This document shows positions 15,861 to 24,200 of a DNA stretch of 64,000 nucleotides, in pieces. The notes beneath the pieces were generated by a model that saw nothing but the letters and a program-made list of their open reading frames with translations, was not told the DNA's origin and made no database searches. Position numbers and translations under genes: made by a program. The DNA comes from DAIODI01 sp046349255 (lineage in GTDB: Bacteria > Pseudomonadota > Alphaproteobacteria > Rhizobiales > Aestuariivirgaceae): contig JAXMCR010000003.1 of assembly GCA_046349255.1 (NCBI GenBank), positions 124,001 through 188,000 on the forward strand, written 5' to 3'. Every line of letters starts with the position of its first letter. Position 1 is the first letter of the stretch.

Positions 15861-18281
15861 TCAGCTCTTCAGCCGAGCGTTCTCGGGATCCCACGCGGGT
15901 TGCGGCACGATCTTCGCCTTGTGGCGCTCGCCGTAGATCTCGATGTCGAACGCCTGGCCTTCGTCCGTGTACTTCGGATCGACATAGGCGAAGAGCAGGG
16001 ATTTCTCGACCGCGTGGCCGTACGCTCCGCCGGTCGTCACGCCGACCAGCGATCCGTTGACGTACACGGGCTCGTTGCCGCGGCTGTCGCTGTCGGTCGC
16101 CGCCATCTCGAGGTAGACGAGCTTCATGCGCGGGCCCTGCTGCTTCGCCTTGAGCGTCGCGGCCTTGCCGACGAAGTCCTTGTCGTAACGCACGAAGCGG
16201 TCCATGTCGGCCTCGATCATGTTCACCTCGTTGGTGATGTCGCCGCCCCAGCCGCGGTACGCCTTCTCGATGCGCAGGCTGTTCATCGCGTAGGTGCCGA
16301 ACAGGCGGATGCCGTGCGCCTTGCCCGCCGCCATCAGCGCGTCGAACACCTTTGGCATCTCAGGCATCGGGCAGTGGAGTTCCCAGCCGAGTTCGCCCAC
16401 GTAGTTGACTCGTAGCGCCCGCACGCCCTTGACGCCGGCAACGGTGATCTCCTGGCCGGTGAGCCAGCGGAAGGCGGCGTTCGAGAGGTCGGCGTCCGTG
16501 CACCGGGAGAGCACGTCGCGCGCCTTCGGGCCGGCAAGCACGAGGCAGCCGTAGTCGTCGGTCACGTCGTTCACCGTCACGTCCTTGCCCGCGGGGATCG
16601 TGTTGATGAGCTTGTCGAGGTCGTGGAACTGCGCGACCGCGGCGGAGAGCACGTAGAAGCGGCCCTCGGCGAGCTTCGTCACCGTCATCTCGCTCTCGAT
16701 GAAGCCTTCCGGCGTGAGGAAGTGCCCCAGCACGATGCCGCCCACCTTCGAAGGGATGCGGTTGGCGCACAGCGCGTTGAGATGCGCCTCGGCGTCCTTG
16801 CCCGAGACCTCGTACTTCGAGAACGTCGAGAGATCCATGAGACCGACGCCGTTGCGCACGGCGAGCGCTTCCGCCCGCACCGCGTCCCACGAATTGTTGC
16901 GGCGGAACGAGTACTGCTCGCCCTTGCCGGTCGGATCGAACCAGCGCGCGCGCTCCCAGCCCATCACCTGCTGGAACTGCGCGCCCGCCGCCTTGAGCCG
17001 GTCGTACACGGAGGAAACGCGCACGGGGCGGCCCGCCATGTGCTGCTCGTTCGGCCGGTAGCAGTAGTACATGTGGTGGTAGTCCTCGATCGAGGTCTCC
17101 ACCGCATAGTCGCCTTCCGCCCACGTGCCGAAGCGGCGCGGGTCGAACTCGCGCATGTTGATCTCGGCCTGGCCGTGCACCATCCACTGCGCGAGGTACT
17201 TGCCCGCGCCGCCGCCCTGGCAGATGCCGATCGAGGCGCCGTTGGCCATCCAGTAGCCGTGCGGCCCGTGCGCGGGACCGAGCAGGAAGTTCGAATCCGG
17301 CGTGTGCGTGATGGCGCCGGAGATCACCGACTTGATGCCGGCCTTCCCGAACAGCGGCAGGCGCTGCGTCGCCTTCTCGAGCCACGGCATCAGGCGGTCG
17401 ACTTCGGGCGCGATCAGCTCGCTTTCGAAGTCCCACGAGGGCGCCTTGCCGTCCCAGCACACGTGCGCGCCGGACGTTTCGTAGGGGCCGACGAGGATGC
17501 CGTTCGTCTCCTCGCGCAGGTAGCAGTGCGAGAACGGATCGCGCACCACCGGCAGCTCCTGCTTCAGGTCGATCAGTTCCTGCAGCGGCTCGGTGATGAT
17601 GTAGTGGTGCAGCATGTTGGCGATCGGCACGATGTGACCGGTCCAGTGCGCCACGACGTCGGCATAGGAGCCGGCCGCGTTGACGACGTGCTCGCAGCGG
17701 ATGTTGCCCTGCGCGGTGTAGACCTCCCACTCGCCGGACGGCAGCCGCTTGATATCCTGAACCTGGCAGCGGCGGTAGATGGTGCCGCCCTTCTGGCGCG
17801 CGCCCGCCGCCATGGCGTTGGTGACGTCGGCAGGAGCCACGTGGCCGTCGGTGAAGGTGACGAAGCCCGCCTTCACGCCGAACGTCTCGAGGTAGGGGTG
17901 ATACTTTTTGATCTCGTCCGGCCCGACGATCTCGGCCTGGTAGCCGATCAGCTTGGAGATTCCGTACACGTACTTGAACCAGTCGACCTCGTCGTCGGAC
18001 ACGGCAAGGCGCACGCCGCCGCAGCCGTGCCACGACACGGCCTCGCCGGTGAGCTCCTGGAGCTTCGGGTAGAGCTGCGTGCCGTAGTGGTGGATCTTCG
18101 ACAGCGACAGCGACCCGTTGAAGTGCGGGCACTGGCCGGCGGCGTGCCAGGTCGAGCCCGAGGTGAGCTCGCCCTTCTCGATCAGCACCGTGTCGGTCCA
18201 GCCTTCCTCGACCAGGTGATAGAGGAGGCCGACGCCCATGATTCCGCCGCCCACGATGACGGTGCGCGCATGTGATTTCAT
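15861..18281 (-). CDS. FAD-dependent dimethylglycine/sarcosine dehydrogenase-like protein with GcvT domain
   Basis: An 806-residue two-part enzyme of the dimethylglycine and sarcosine dehydrogenase group. Residues 1 to about 370 are a DAO-type flavin domain with VIVGGGIMGVGLLYHLVEEG; the STWHAAG motif places His46 where DMGDH covalently binds FAD. A middle FAO_M-like stretch leads to a GcvT domain from about 430 that would bind tetrahydrofolate and capture the formaldehyde released by N-demethylation. The start at 18281 follows CTGGAGGAACG. It is the first gene ahead of the EamA transporter. The actual methylamine substrate (dimethylglycine, sarcosine or other) cannot be fixed from the sequence. 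Confidence 0.88.
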   Translation of the reverse strand: MKSHARTVIVGGGIMGVGLLYHLVEEGWTDTVLIEKGELTSGSTWHAAGQCPHFNGSLSLSKIHHYGTQLYPKLQELTGEAVSWHGCGGVRLAVSDDEVDWFKYVYGISKLIGYQAEIVGPDEIKKYHPYLETFGVKAGFVTFTDGHVAPADVTNAMAAGARQKGGTIYRRCQVQDIKRLPSGEWEVYTAQGNIRCEHVVNAAGSYADVVAHWTGHIVPIANMLHHYIITEPLQELIDLKQELPVVRDPFSHCYLREETNGILVGPYETSGAHVCWDGKAPSWDFESELIAPEVDRLMPWLEKATQRLPLFGKAGIKSVISGAITHTPDSNFLLGPAHGPHGYWMANGASIGICQGGGAGKYLAQWMVHGQAEINMREFDPRRFGTWAEGDYAVETSIEDYHHMYYCYRPNEQHMAGRPVRVSSVYDRLKAAGAQFQQVMGWERARWFDPTGKGEQYSFRRNNSWDAVRAEALAVRNGVGLMDLSTFSKYEVSGKDAEAHLNALCANRIPSKVGGIVLGHFLTPEGFIESEMTVTKLAEGRFYVLSAAVAQFHDLDKLINTIPAGKDVTVNDVTDDYGCLVLAGPKARDVLSRCTDADLSNAAFRWLTGQEITVAGVKGVRALRVNYVGELGWELHCPMPEMPKVFDALMAAGKAHGIRLFGTYAMNSLRIEKAYRGWGGDITNEVNMIEADMDRFVRYDKDFVGKAATLKAKQQGPRMKLVYLEMAATDSDSRGNEPVYVNGSLVGVTTGGAYGHAVEKSLLFAYVDPKYTDEGQAFDIEIYGERHKAKIVPQPAWDPENARLKS

Positions 18282-18434
18282 GGGACGTTCCTCCAGCGAT
18301 TCTCGATTGCCGCTCCTTCTAGCAGCCCCGGCCGGGCCCGGCACAGGGCCAAACAGCGCACAATCGAGAGGCAGGTCGTGGATCGTTCGCGGGCATCTGC
18401 CCAATCGTTGTGCGGTGCATCAACAAAATCTGCT

Positions 18435-18571
18435 GCAACGCAACATTTCCGTTGCCGGGCGGGGCGGCCGGGGCCATCGTGATCGTGTCGTTTCTGCCTG
18501 GGGCCTGTGCGTCCTCCCGCAGGGAGCCCTGGAAACTTCGAAAGCCGGGCCTCGTGCCCGGCTCTTTTTTT
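18435..18571 (+). ncRNA. candidate small RNA or attenuated leader
   Basis: A plus-strand transcript is implied by an orphan intrinsic terminator with no plus-strand gene before it. Within it, GCAACG (18435-18440) pairs with CGTTGC (18450-18455). A second element around 18501-18530 contains TCCTCCC (18512-18518), which is complementary to a Shine-Dalgarno core; this is held either in the loop of a CCTG/CAGG stem or in a competing CTCCC-GCA-GGGAG hairpin. Alphaproteobacterial small RNAs of the alpha-r14 and CcsR ('cuckoo') type also expose CCUCCUCCC-like loops before a terminator. No promoter is recognisable. Because the channel gene starts 44 bases after the T-run, a termination-controlled leader is an equal alternative. 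The 5' end given is only the first hairpin. Confidence 0.4.
18543..18571 (+). terminator. intrinsic terminator
   Basis: AGCCGGGC (18543-18550) pairs perfectly with GCCCGGCT (18556-18563) around the loop CTCGT, followed by C and seven T (18565-18571). It is the only textbook Rho-independent terminator I found in the window. The T-run is on the plus strand only, which fixes the direction. Confidence 0.88.
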
Positions 18572-18614
18572 GTCGCGAAATGCGCTACCAGAGTCCGGCA
18601 AGGGGGAGGTGGCG

Positions 18615-19394
18615 ATGCGCGACGCGCTCGGCCGGCTGAAATCGAAACTCGAGGGGCTTTACGAGGGCCGCAGCCGGGAGGCGGTGCGCTTCCGCTACGG
18701 GCTGCTCGCCTTCGACATCCTCACCATCCTGGTGTTCCTGGTATCCGCCACCCTTGACGTGACGCCGGCGATCATCGTGCTCGATCTGGTTATCGCGTTC
18801 CTCATCACGCTGGACCTCGCGGCCCGAACCTTCATCGCGCACAACCGGCGGCGGTTTCTCCTCAGTCCGCTGACGATTGCCGACATGCTCGTGGTGCTGA
18901 GCCTCATTGCGCCGCTCGCCTTCGAGAACCTCGGCTTCCTGCGCGTGCTGCGCGCGCTGCGCCTGCTGCGTTCGTACCGCGTTCTGGCAGACCTGCGGCG
19001 CGACGTGCCGTTCTTCCGCAGGAACGAGGACCTGATCCAGAGCCTGATCAATCTCCTTGTCTTCGTGTTCGTGGTGACGGCGGTCGTCTATATCGCCCAG
19101 CACACGCGCAATCCGGAGATCAACGACTACCTCGATGCGCTCTACTTCACCGTCACGACGCTGACGACCACGGGCTTCGGCGACGTGACGCTGGTGGGCG
19201 ACGACGGGCGCGTGCTGGCGATCCTGATCATGGTGCTGGGCGTCGGGCTGTTCCTGCGCCTCGTCCAGACGTGCCTGAGGCCTGCGAAGGTGTTCCACCG
19301 CTGCCCGGATTGCGGGCTCGAGCGGCACGACTACGACGCCGTGCACTGCAAGCACTGCGGCCGTGTGCTGAACATCACCAGCGACGGCGACTGA
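18615..19394 (+). CDS. voltage-gated potassium channel with C-terminal zinc ribbon
   Basis: A 259-residue six-helix channel of the Kv type. S4 is the arginine-repeat helix FLRVLRALRLLRSYRVLADLRR (about 108-129). The pore helix and filter are YFTVTTLTTTGFGDVT, with TTGFGD at 175-180, one residue off the canonical TVGYGD but common in bacterial channels and still potassium-type. After S6 (LAILIMVLGVGLFLRLVQ) comes a short tail with CPDC (Cys230, Cys233) and CKHC (Cys245, Cys248), which forms a likely zinc ribbon. The ATG at 18615 follows AGGGGGAGG. The cysteine pairs could make channel gating sensitive to redox or metal; that is inference. Confidence 0.88.
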   Translation: MRDALGRLKSKLEGLYEGRSREAVRFRYGLLAFDILTILVFLVSATLDVTPAIIVLDLVIAFLITLDLAARTFIAHNRRRFLLSPLTIADMLVVLSLIAPLAFENLGFLRVLRALRLLRSYRVLADLRRDVPFFRRNEDLIQSLINLLVFVFVVTAVVYIAQHTRNPEINDYLDALYFTVTTLTTTGFGDVTLVGDDGRVLAILIMVLGVGLFLRLVQTCLRPAKVFHRCPDCGLERHDYDAVHCKHCGRVLNITSDGD

Positions 19395-19412
19395 TCGCCT
19401 GTCGGCGGATTG

Positions 19413-19892
19413 TCAGTAGGCGGCGGTGCGCCGCTGCCGGAGCCACCACCAGATGACGACGGAGGCGACCATCTTGGAGGTGGTCTCGAGGAAGAAGGCG
19501 GCCGGGGTGAGGATCCCGATCATGTGCTGGAAGATGATCGTGTCGAGCGGCGTCGCCACCGCCGAGGACCACAGGATGCGCTCGCCCAGCGGCCGCTTGG
19601 TGATGGTGTAGACGCCCCAGTCCATCACCTCCGACACCATGAAGGCAGTGACGGAGGCGAGCGCCACGGAGGGGTCGACCGTCAGATACGTGAGCAGGCC
19701 CGCAAAGGCGGTCGCGGCCAACACGTTGTTGCCGAGTTCGCGCTGCGCCATGTCGCGCAGCACGAACACGAAGCCGACGACGAGGTTCGCCACCGTCCAG
19801 TCGCCGAGTGGCGTATGGAAGTAGGGGAGCGCGACGAACAGCCAGTTCACCAGCACGATGCTGGCGATGTAGCTCGCGGTCCACCACTTCAT
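19413..19892 (-). CDS. VUT-family (queuosine-precursor type) transporter, short form
   Basis: A 159-residue protein with about five hydrophobic segments and the VUT_1 (YhhQ) family pattern: LRDMAQRELGN near the first third, then FMVSEVMDWGVYTITKRPLGERILWSSAVATPLDTIIFQHMIG. YhhQ of E. coli imports queuosine precursors for tRNA modification. This protein is clearly shorter than YhhQ (about 220 residues), so its substrate is open. It ends 18 bases from the convergent channel gene and lies downstream of ndk on the same strand. Confidence 0.75.
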   Translation of the reverse strand: MKWWTASYIASIVLVNWLFVALPYFHTPLGDWTVANLVVGFVFVLRDMAQRELGNNVLAATAFAGLLTYLTVDPSVALASVTAFMVSEVMDWGVYTITKRPLGERILWSSAVATPLDTIIFQHMIGILTPAAFFLETTSKMVASVVIWWWLRQRRTAAY

Positions 19893-19925
19893 CGGGCTTC
19901 GTCCTCGCCGCCTGCGGTTCGCGCG

Positions 19926-20348
19926 TCAGCCGACGATTTCGGCCGGCGAGAAATTCATCGCGATCTCGGCCTTGGCGTTCTCCAGGCTGTCGGAGCCGTG
20001 GACGGAGTTCGCCTCGATCGATTCCGCGCACTCCTTGCGGATGGTGCCCGGATCGGCATTCGCCGGGTTGGTGGCGCCCATCACCTTGCGGTAGCGCGCC
20101 ACCGCGTCGTCGCCCTCGAGCACCTGGACGACGATCGGGCCGGACGTCATGAACGAGACGAGGTCGTTGTAGAACGGGCGCTCCTTGTGCACGGCGTAGA
20201 ACTTCTGGGCGTCCGCCGTGCTCCACTTCACCCGCTTCTGCGCCACGATGCGCAGGCCCGCGCCCTCGATCATCGCGTTGATCTTGCCGGTGATGTTGCG
20301 CCGCGTCGCGTCGGGCTTGATGATCGAAAACGTACGTTCAACCGCCAT
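19926..20348 (-). CDS. ndk: nucleoside diphosphate kinase
   Basis: Transfers the terminal phosphate of ATP to other NDPs through a phospho-histidine. The 140-residue protein starts with AVERTFSIIKPDA, carries ATP-contacting Lys11, and has the active-site His117 in ANSVHGSDS. NPANADPGTIRKECAES is also standard. The ATG has the ribosome site GGGGAC close upstream. It is preceded by a plausible promoter overlapping the end of the RNA methyltransferase gene. Confidence 0.98.
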   Translation of the reverse strand: MAVERTFSIIKPDATRRNITGKINAMIEGAGLRIVAQKRVKWSTADAQKFYAVHKERPFYNDLVSFMTSGPIVVQVLEGDDAVARYRKVMGATNPANADPGTIRKECAESIEANSVHGSDSLENAKAEIAMNFSPAEIVG

Positions 20349-20391
20349 GTCAGTCCCCAGATTTCTCGAAATTCGTATTGTGTGCGGGCGC

Positions 20392-20421
20392 GTTATAGCG
20401 GCGGCGTCACGGAAAACGCAA
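20392..20421 (-). promoter_or_regulatory. possible promoter of ndk
   Basis: On the minus strand TTGCGT (20421-20416) and TATAAC (20397-20392) are spaced by 18 bases, giving a leader of roughly 37 bases before ndk. The -10 is good and the -35 is fair. The -35 lies inside the last codons of the methyltransferase gene. Confidence 0.4.
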
Positions 20422-21189
20422 GGCGTAGAGCATCACGGAGGTTGCAATCGCGACGTTGAGGCTTTCCGTGCCGCCGGGCATCGGCAGGGCGACGCGGCGG
20501 CGGGCGGCGGATTGGAGCGCGGGCGCGAGGCCGTCGCCTTCGCTGCCGGCAATGAGGAGGCGCGGTTCGGGGGCAGGGGCGCGGTAGTCGGGATCGCCGG
20601 AAGCGGTGAGGGCCACGGTGCTGCCCCGCCATGCCTGGACGAGCCTGAGCGCGGTGTCTTCCGGCACGGAAACGATCGGCACACGGAAGATCGAGCCCAT
20701 GCTGGCGCGCACGCACTCGGGCGCGAACGGGTCGCACGACGGCTCGACGAGGATCACGCCCTCCGCCGCAACCGCGTGGGCGGTGCGCAGGATGGTGCCG
20801 ACGTTGCCAGGGTTGCGCAGCCGGTCGAGCATCACCCAGGTGCCGCGTGCGGTGTCCGGATCGGGCGCCGGGGCGAGGCGCTGCCGGAACACGCCGATCG
20901 CGTCCGGCGGGTTGTCCATCGCCGAGAGCGCCGCCATCACCGCGGCCGACGAGGGGTGCACGATGCTGCCGGCCCCGGCGGCGGCAGCGGCAAGGGGCGT
21001 GCTCGCGCCGTCGCGGTGGAACAGGCGCTCCGGCGGCCAGCCGGCGGCGAGCGCCATGCCGATCACGTCCAGGCCCTCGGCGACGAACATCCCCGTCTCG
21101 CGCCGCGCCTTGCGCGCATCGAGCGCGCGCGCCGCCTTCACGAGCGGGTTCTGCCGGGAGGTGATCGGGGATGCAGCGGGTTCAGTCAC
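20407..21189 (-). CDS. SpoU/TrmH-family RNA 2'-O-methyltransferase
   Basis: A 260-residue SPOUT methyltransferase that would methylate a ribose in rRNA or tRNA. The N-terminal part (ITSRQNPLVKAARALDARKARRETGMFVAEG) is the substrate-binding L30e-like domain of the RlmB group. The C-terminal knot domain carries the three SpoU motifs: LDRLRNPGNVGTILRTA, LLIAGSEGDGLAPAL, and LPMPGGTESLNVAIATSVMLYALRF. The start is a GTG at 21189. The exact target nucleotide cannot be told from the sequence. It is divergent from the exported HELSH protein, with a 50-base gap. Confidence 0.88.
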   Translation of the reverse strand: MTEPAASPITSRQNPLVKAARALDARKARRETGMFVAEGLDVIGMALAAGWPPERLFHRDGASTPLAAAAAGAGSIVHPSSAAVMAALSAMDNPPDAIGVFRQRLAPAPDPDTARGTWVMLDRLRNPGNVGTILRTAHAVAAEGVILVEPSCDPFAPECVRASMGSIFRVPIVSVPEDTALRLVQAWRGSTVALTASGDPDYRAPAPEPRLLIAGSEGDGLAPALQSAARRRVALPMPGGTESLNVAIATSVMLYALRFP

Positions 21190-21239
21190 GGTTTCTTTGC
21201 AACTTCCGGTATAGGATCGTCTGTCGATCGCGAAACGAG

Positions 21240-21998
21240 ATGCTCCCCGTGTACGTCTTCCGCCGCCTCGCCGCCATCGCCCTGTTGCAGGTCCTCGCGG
21301 GCGCAGCCGCGCATGCAGCCGAGCCGCCGTACTGGGGCACGCTGTTCATTGCACCCGACACGATCAACGAGAAGGATCCTTCGGTCTACGCCGGCCACCG
21401 GGCGATGGGGACCGGCGAGCGCCTCGTCTGGGATTCGCGCGTCAACCGCTGGAACGAGATGACGATGCGGCTGTACGCTGTGGAATTTCGCGGCGAGCCG
21501 TCCGTCGAGTTCCAGGTCAACACGGAAATCACGGCCGCCGACGCGGCAGCGTTCGTCGAGACATACGGGCGCATCGTCGGCCAGGTGCCGCGCGTGCTCC
21601 GATCACGGCTGAAGACCGTCACGATCCACGGCGGCAAGGCCCCGTTCGGCGGCGGCAACGAGAACATGGTCGTCCAGGTGGAGCAGGGCGTGGAGTATGC
21701 GCGCGACGGGATCCTCGAGGAGGCGGTCCTGCACGAACTCTCGCACACGTCCCTCGATCCGGTGGTGCCGGGCGCCGGCTGGTCCGCCGCCCAACGCACG
21801 GACGGCAGCTTCCTGTCGCAGTACGCGCAGGAGAACCCCGACCGCGAGGACGTAGCCGAGAGCTTTCCGATCTTCCTCGCGGTCGAGTACCGCAAGAACC
21901 GTGTTCCGAAGGACGTCTACGACGCCGCCGTCCGCCACATCCCGGCGCGCATGAATTTCTTCCGCAACCAACGCTACGACATGACGCCGTTCGACTGA
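21240..21998 (+). CDS. exported protein with HELSH zinc-peptidase-like motif
   Basis: I do not recognise the family. The 252-residue product begins with a signal peptide (MLPVYVFRRLAAIALLQVLAGAAAHA, cleavage probably after AHA). The centre holds LHELSHTSLD, an HExxH motif (His165, Glu166, His169), with a further acidic stretch ENPDREDVAESFPIFLAVEY about 30 residues later that could provide the third metal ligand, as in zincin metallopeptidases. A periplasmic or secreted zinc-binding or protease role is inferred. The start at 21240 was chosen because it begins the signal peptide; its ribosome site is weak. Confidence 0.65.
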   Translation: MLPVYVFRRLAAIALLQVLAGAAAHAAEPPYWGTLFIAPDTINEKDPSVYAGHRAMGTGERLVWDSRVNRWNEMTMRLYAVEFRGEPSVEFQVNTEITAADAAAFVETYGRIVGQVPRVLRSRLKTVTIHGGKAPFGGGNENMVVQVEQGVEYARDGILEEAVLHELSHTSLDPVVPGAGWSAAQRTDGSFLSQYAQENPDREDVAESFPIFLAVEYRKNRVPKDVYDAAVRHIPARMNFFRNQRYDMTPFD

Positions 21999-22050
21999 CA
22001 TGCGCCGGCAGACCCTCCGCAGATGGCGGATTGCCTGCTATACTTGCGCC

Positions 22051-24141
22051 ATGAACATCGCGAACCGACTGACCACCGGCTTTTCCGTCTGCCCGCACGA
22101 TTGCCCGAGCCAGTGCGCGCTCGAGGTGGAACTCCTCGATTCCCGCACCATCGGACGAGTGCGCGGCGCCAAGGACAATTCATATACGGCGGGCGTCATC
22201 TGCGAGAAGGTTTCGCGCTACGCCGAACGCGTGCACCATCCGGACCGGCTGCTCTATCCCCTGAAGCGCAAAGGCGCCCGCGGGTCCGGCGAGTGGCAGC
22301 GCATCACCTGGGACGAGGCGATGGGGCTGACGGCGGAGGCGTTTCTCTCGGCCGAACGCCGCTACGGGCCGGAAGCGGTGTGGCCCTACTACTACGCCGG
22401 CACGATGGGCCTCGTGATGCGCGACGGCATCAATCGCCTGCGGCACGCAAAGCGCTATTCCGGCATGTACGATACATTCTGTGTCTCGCTGGCGTGGTCC
22501 GGCCACTTCGCGTGCACCGGCCGCATCGCCGGCGTCGATCCCCGAGAGATGGCGAAGTCGGACCTCATCGTGATCTGGGGCACGAACCCGGTCCACACGC
22601 AGGTCAACGTGATGACGCATGCGACGCGCGCCCGGAAGGAGCGGGGCGCGAAGATCGTGGTCGTCGACGTGTACGAAACGTCGACGATGAAGCAGGCCGA
22701 CGTCGGCGTCATCGTGAAGCCCGGCACCGACGGCGCGCTCGCCTGCGCGGTGATGCACGTCCTGTTCCGCGACGGCTACGCCGATTGGCCGTACATGGAG
22801 AAGTACACGGACGATCCGCGCGGTCTCGAGGCGCATCTGCGCACCCGCACGCCCGAGTGGGCATCGGCGATCACCGGCGTTCCGGTCGCCGAAATCGAGG
22901 CGCTGGCGAAGCTCATCGGCGCGACGAAGCGCACGTTCTTCCGCGTCGGCTACGGTTTCACGCGCAGCCGCAACGGCGCCGTTCAGGTGCATTCGGTGCT
23001 GTCGATCCCGGCCGTCACCGGCGCCTGGCAGTACGAGGGCGGCGGCGCGCTCCAGTCGAACTCCGGCATGTACGGCTGGAACAAGACGATGATCGAGGGC
23101 CTCGACGTCAAGGACTCCTCGGTGCGCGTGCTCGACCAGTCGCGCATCGGCGCGGTGCTGCTGAATGATCCGCACGACCTGAAGGGCGGCCCTCCCGTCA
23201 CTGCGATGATCGTCCAGAACACGAACCCGGTCTCGGTCGCACCCGACCAGAACGCGGTGAAGGCAGGCTTCCGCCGCGACGACCTGTTCGTGTGCGTGCA
23301 CGAACAATTCATGACGGAGACGGCGGAACTCGCCGACGTCGTGCTGCCGGCGACGATGTTCCTCGAGCACGACGACGTCTACCAGGGCGGCGGCCACCAG
23401 CACATCCTGTTCGGGCCGAAGCTGATCGAGGCAGCGGGCGAGTGCCGGTCGAACCACGACGTGATCTGCGATCTCGCAGCGCGCGTGGGCGCGAAGCATC
23501 CGGGCTTTGAGATGTCGCCGCGCGAACTCGTCGACTGGACGCTGCGGAATTCCGGCCGGCCCGGGCTCGACGCGCTGGAAAGCGAGCGGTGGATCGATGT
23601 CCAGCCGCCCTTCGACCGGGCGCATTTCCTCGAAGGTTTCGAGCGGCCGGAGGGCAAGTTCCGCTTCAGCCCCGACTGGACGCAGGCGAAGTACAAGCCC
23701 GTGGCCGGCCCCTACGGCCCGATCGACCGGATGCCCAGGTGGCCCGACCACTGGACGGCGATCGAGGAGGCGGACAGCGCGCACCCGTTCCGGCTGGCCA
23801 CCAGCCCGGCCCGGTCTTTCCTCAACTCCTCGTTCAACGAGACGCCGACCTCGATCAAGCGCGAGGGCCGGCCGACGGTCATGGCGCACCCGGACGATCT
23901 GGCGTCGCTCGGCATCGAGACGGGGCAGAAGGTCAGGATCGGCAACGAGCGCGGCATCGTCACGCTGCACGCTGAAGCCAACCCGAGCGTGCGCCGCGGG
24001 GTGCTGATCGCCGAGTCGATCTGGCCGAATTCGGCGTTCGAGGACGGCTGCGGTATCAACAGCCTCACGGGCGCCGATCAGCCCGCACCGGCGGCGGGCG
24101 GAACCTTCCACGACATGCACGTGTGGCTCCGCCCGGCATGA
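22051..24141 (+). CDS. molybdopterin-dependent oxidoreductase (DMSO reductase superfamily)
   Basis: A 696-residue cytosolic enzyme with bis-molybdopterin guanine dinucleotide cofactor. The N-terminus has the 4Fe-4S motif VCPHDCPSQCAL followed by VICEK, which supplies four cysteines. Then come WGTNPVHTQVNVMTHATRARKERGAKIVVVDVYET, NTNPVSVAPDQNAV and, at the C-terminus, the molydopterin dinucleotide-binding domain (NSSFNETPTS ... VMAHPDDLASLGIETGQKVRI). There is no Tat signal, so it stays in the cytosol. The family includes oxidoreductases of unknown substrate as well as formate dehydrogenases, and no partner subunits are adjacent. The start follows only 50 bases after the previous gene, with a TATACT at 22039-22044 but no obvious ribosome site. 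Confidence 0.88.
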   Translation: MNIANRLTTGFSVCPHDCPSQCALEVELLDSRTIGRVRGAKDNSYTAGVICEKVSRYAERVHHPDRLLYPLKRKGARGSGEWQRITWDEAMGLTAEAFLSAERRYGPEAVWPYYYAGTMGLVMRDGINRLRHAKRYSGMYDTFCVSLAWSGHFACTGRIAGVDPREMAKSDLIVIWGTNPVHTQVNVMTHATRARKERGAKIVVVDVYETSTMKQADVGVIVKPGTDGALACAVMHVLFRDGYADWPYMEKYTDDPRGLEAHLRTRTPEWASAITGVPVAEIEALAKLIGATKRTFFRVGYGFTRSRNGAVQVHSVLSIPAVTGAWQYEGGGALQSNSGMYGWNKTMIEGLDVKDSSVRVLDQSRIGAVLLNDPHDLKGGPPVTAMIVQNTNPVSVAPDQNAVKAGFRRDDLFVCVHEQFMTETAELADVVLPATMFLEHDDVYQGGGHQHILFGPKLIEAAGECRSNHDVICDLAARVGAKHPGFEMSPRELVDWTLRNSGRPGLDALESERWIDVQPPFDRAHFLEGFERPEGKFRFSPDWTQAKYKPVAGPYGPIDRMPRWPDHWTAIEEADSAHPFRLATSPARSFLNSSFNETPTSIKREGRPTVMAHPDDLASLGIETGQKVRIGNERGIVTLHAEANPSVRRGVLIAESIWPNSAFEDGCGINSLTGADQPAPAAGGTFHDMHVWLRPA

Positions 24142-24200
24142 TGGACCGTTGATTCCACTTGACTCAAAGTGGCAGCGGAGTCCTTCCAAGCCGTTGAAAA

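Larger units (their letters stand above)
18282..18614 (+). other. 333-base non-coding region between divergent genes
   Basis: This is the only gap above 300 bases. The left part (to about 18430) holds the leader of the minus-strand dehydrogenase gene and a GC-rich palindrome-like patch (CCCCGGCCGGGCCCGGC, about 18326-18342). The right part carries three hairpins ending in an intrinsic terminator on the plus strand, annotated separately, followed by the ribosome site of the channel gene. No small ORF here looks real. Confidence 0.6.

Noticed and set aside
18405..18571. Idea that the non-coding transcript is SRP RNA, 6S RNA, tmRNA or RNase P RNA
   Set aside because: None of the conserved cores of those RNAs, such as the GGAAGCAGC-type SRP loop, could be found.
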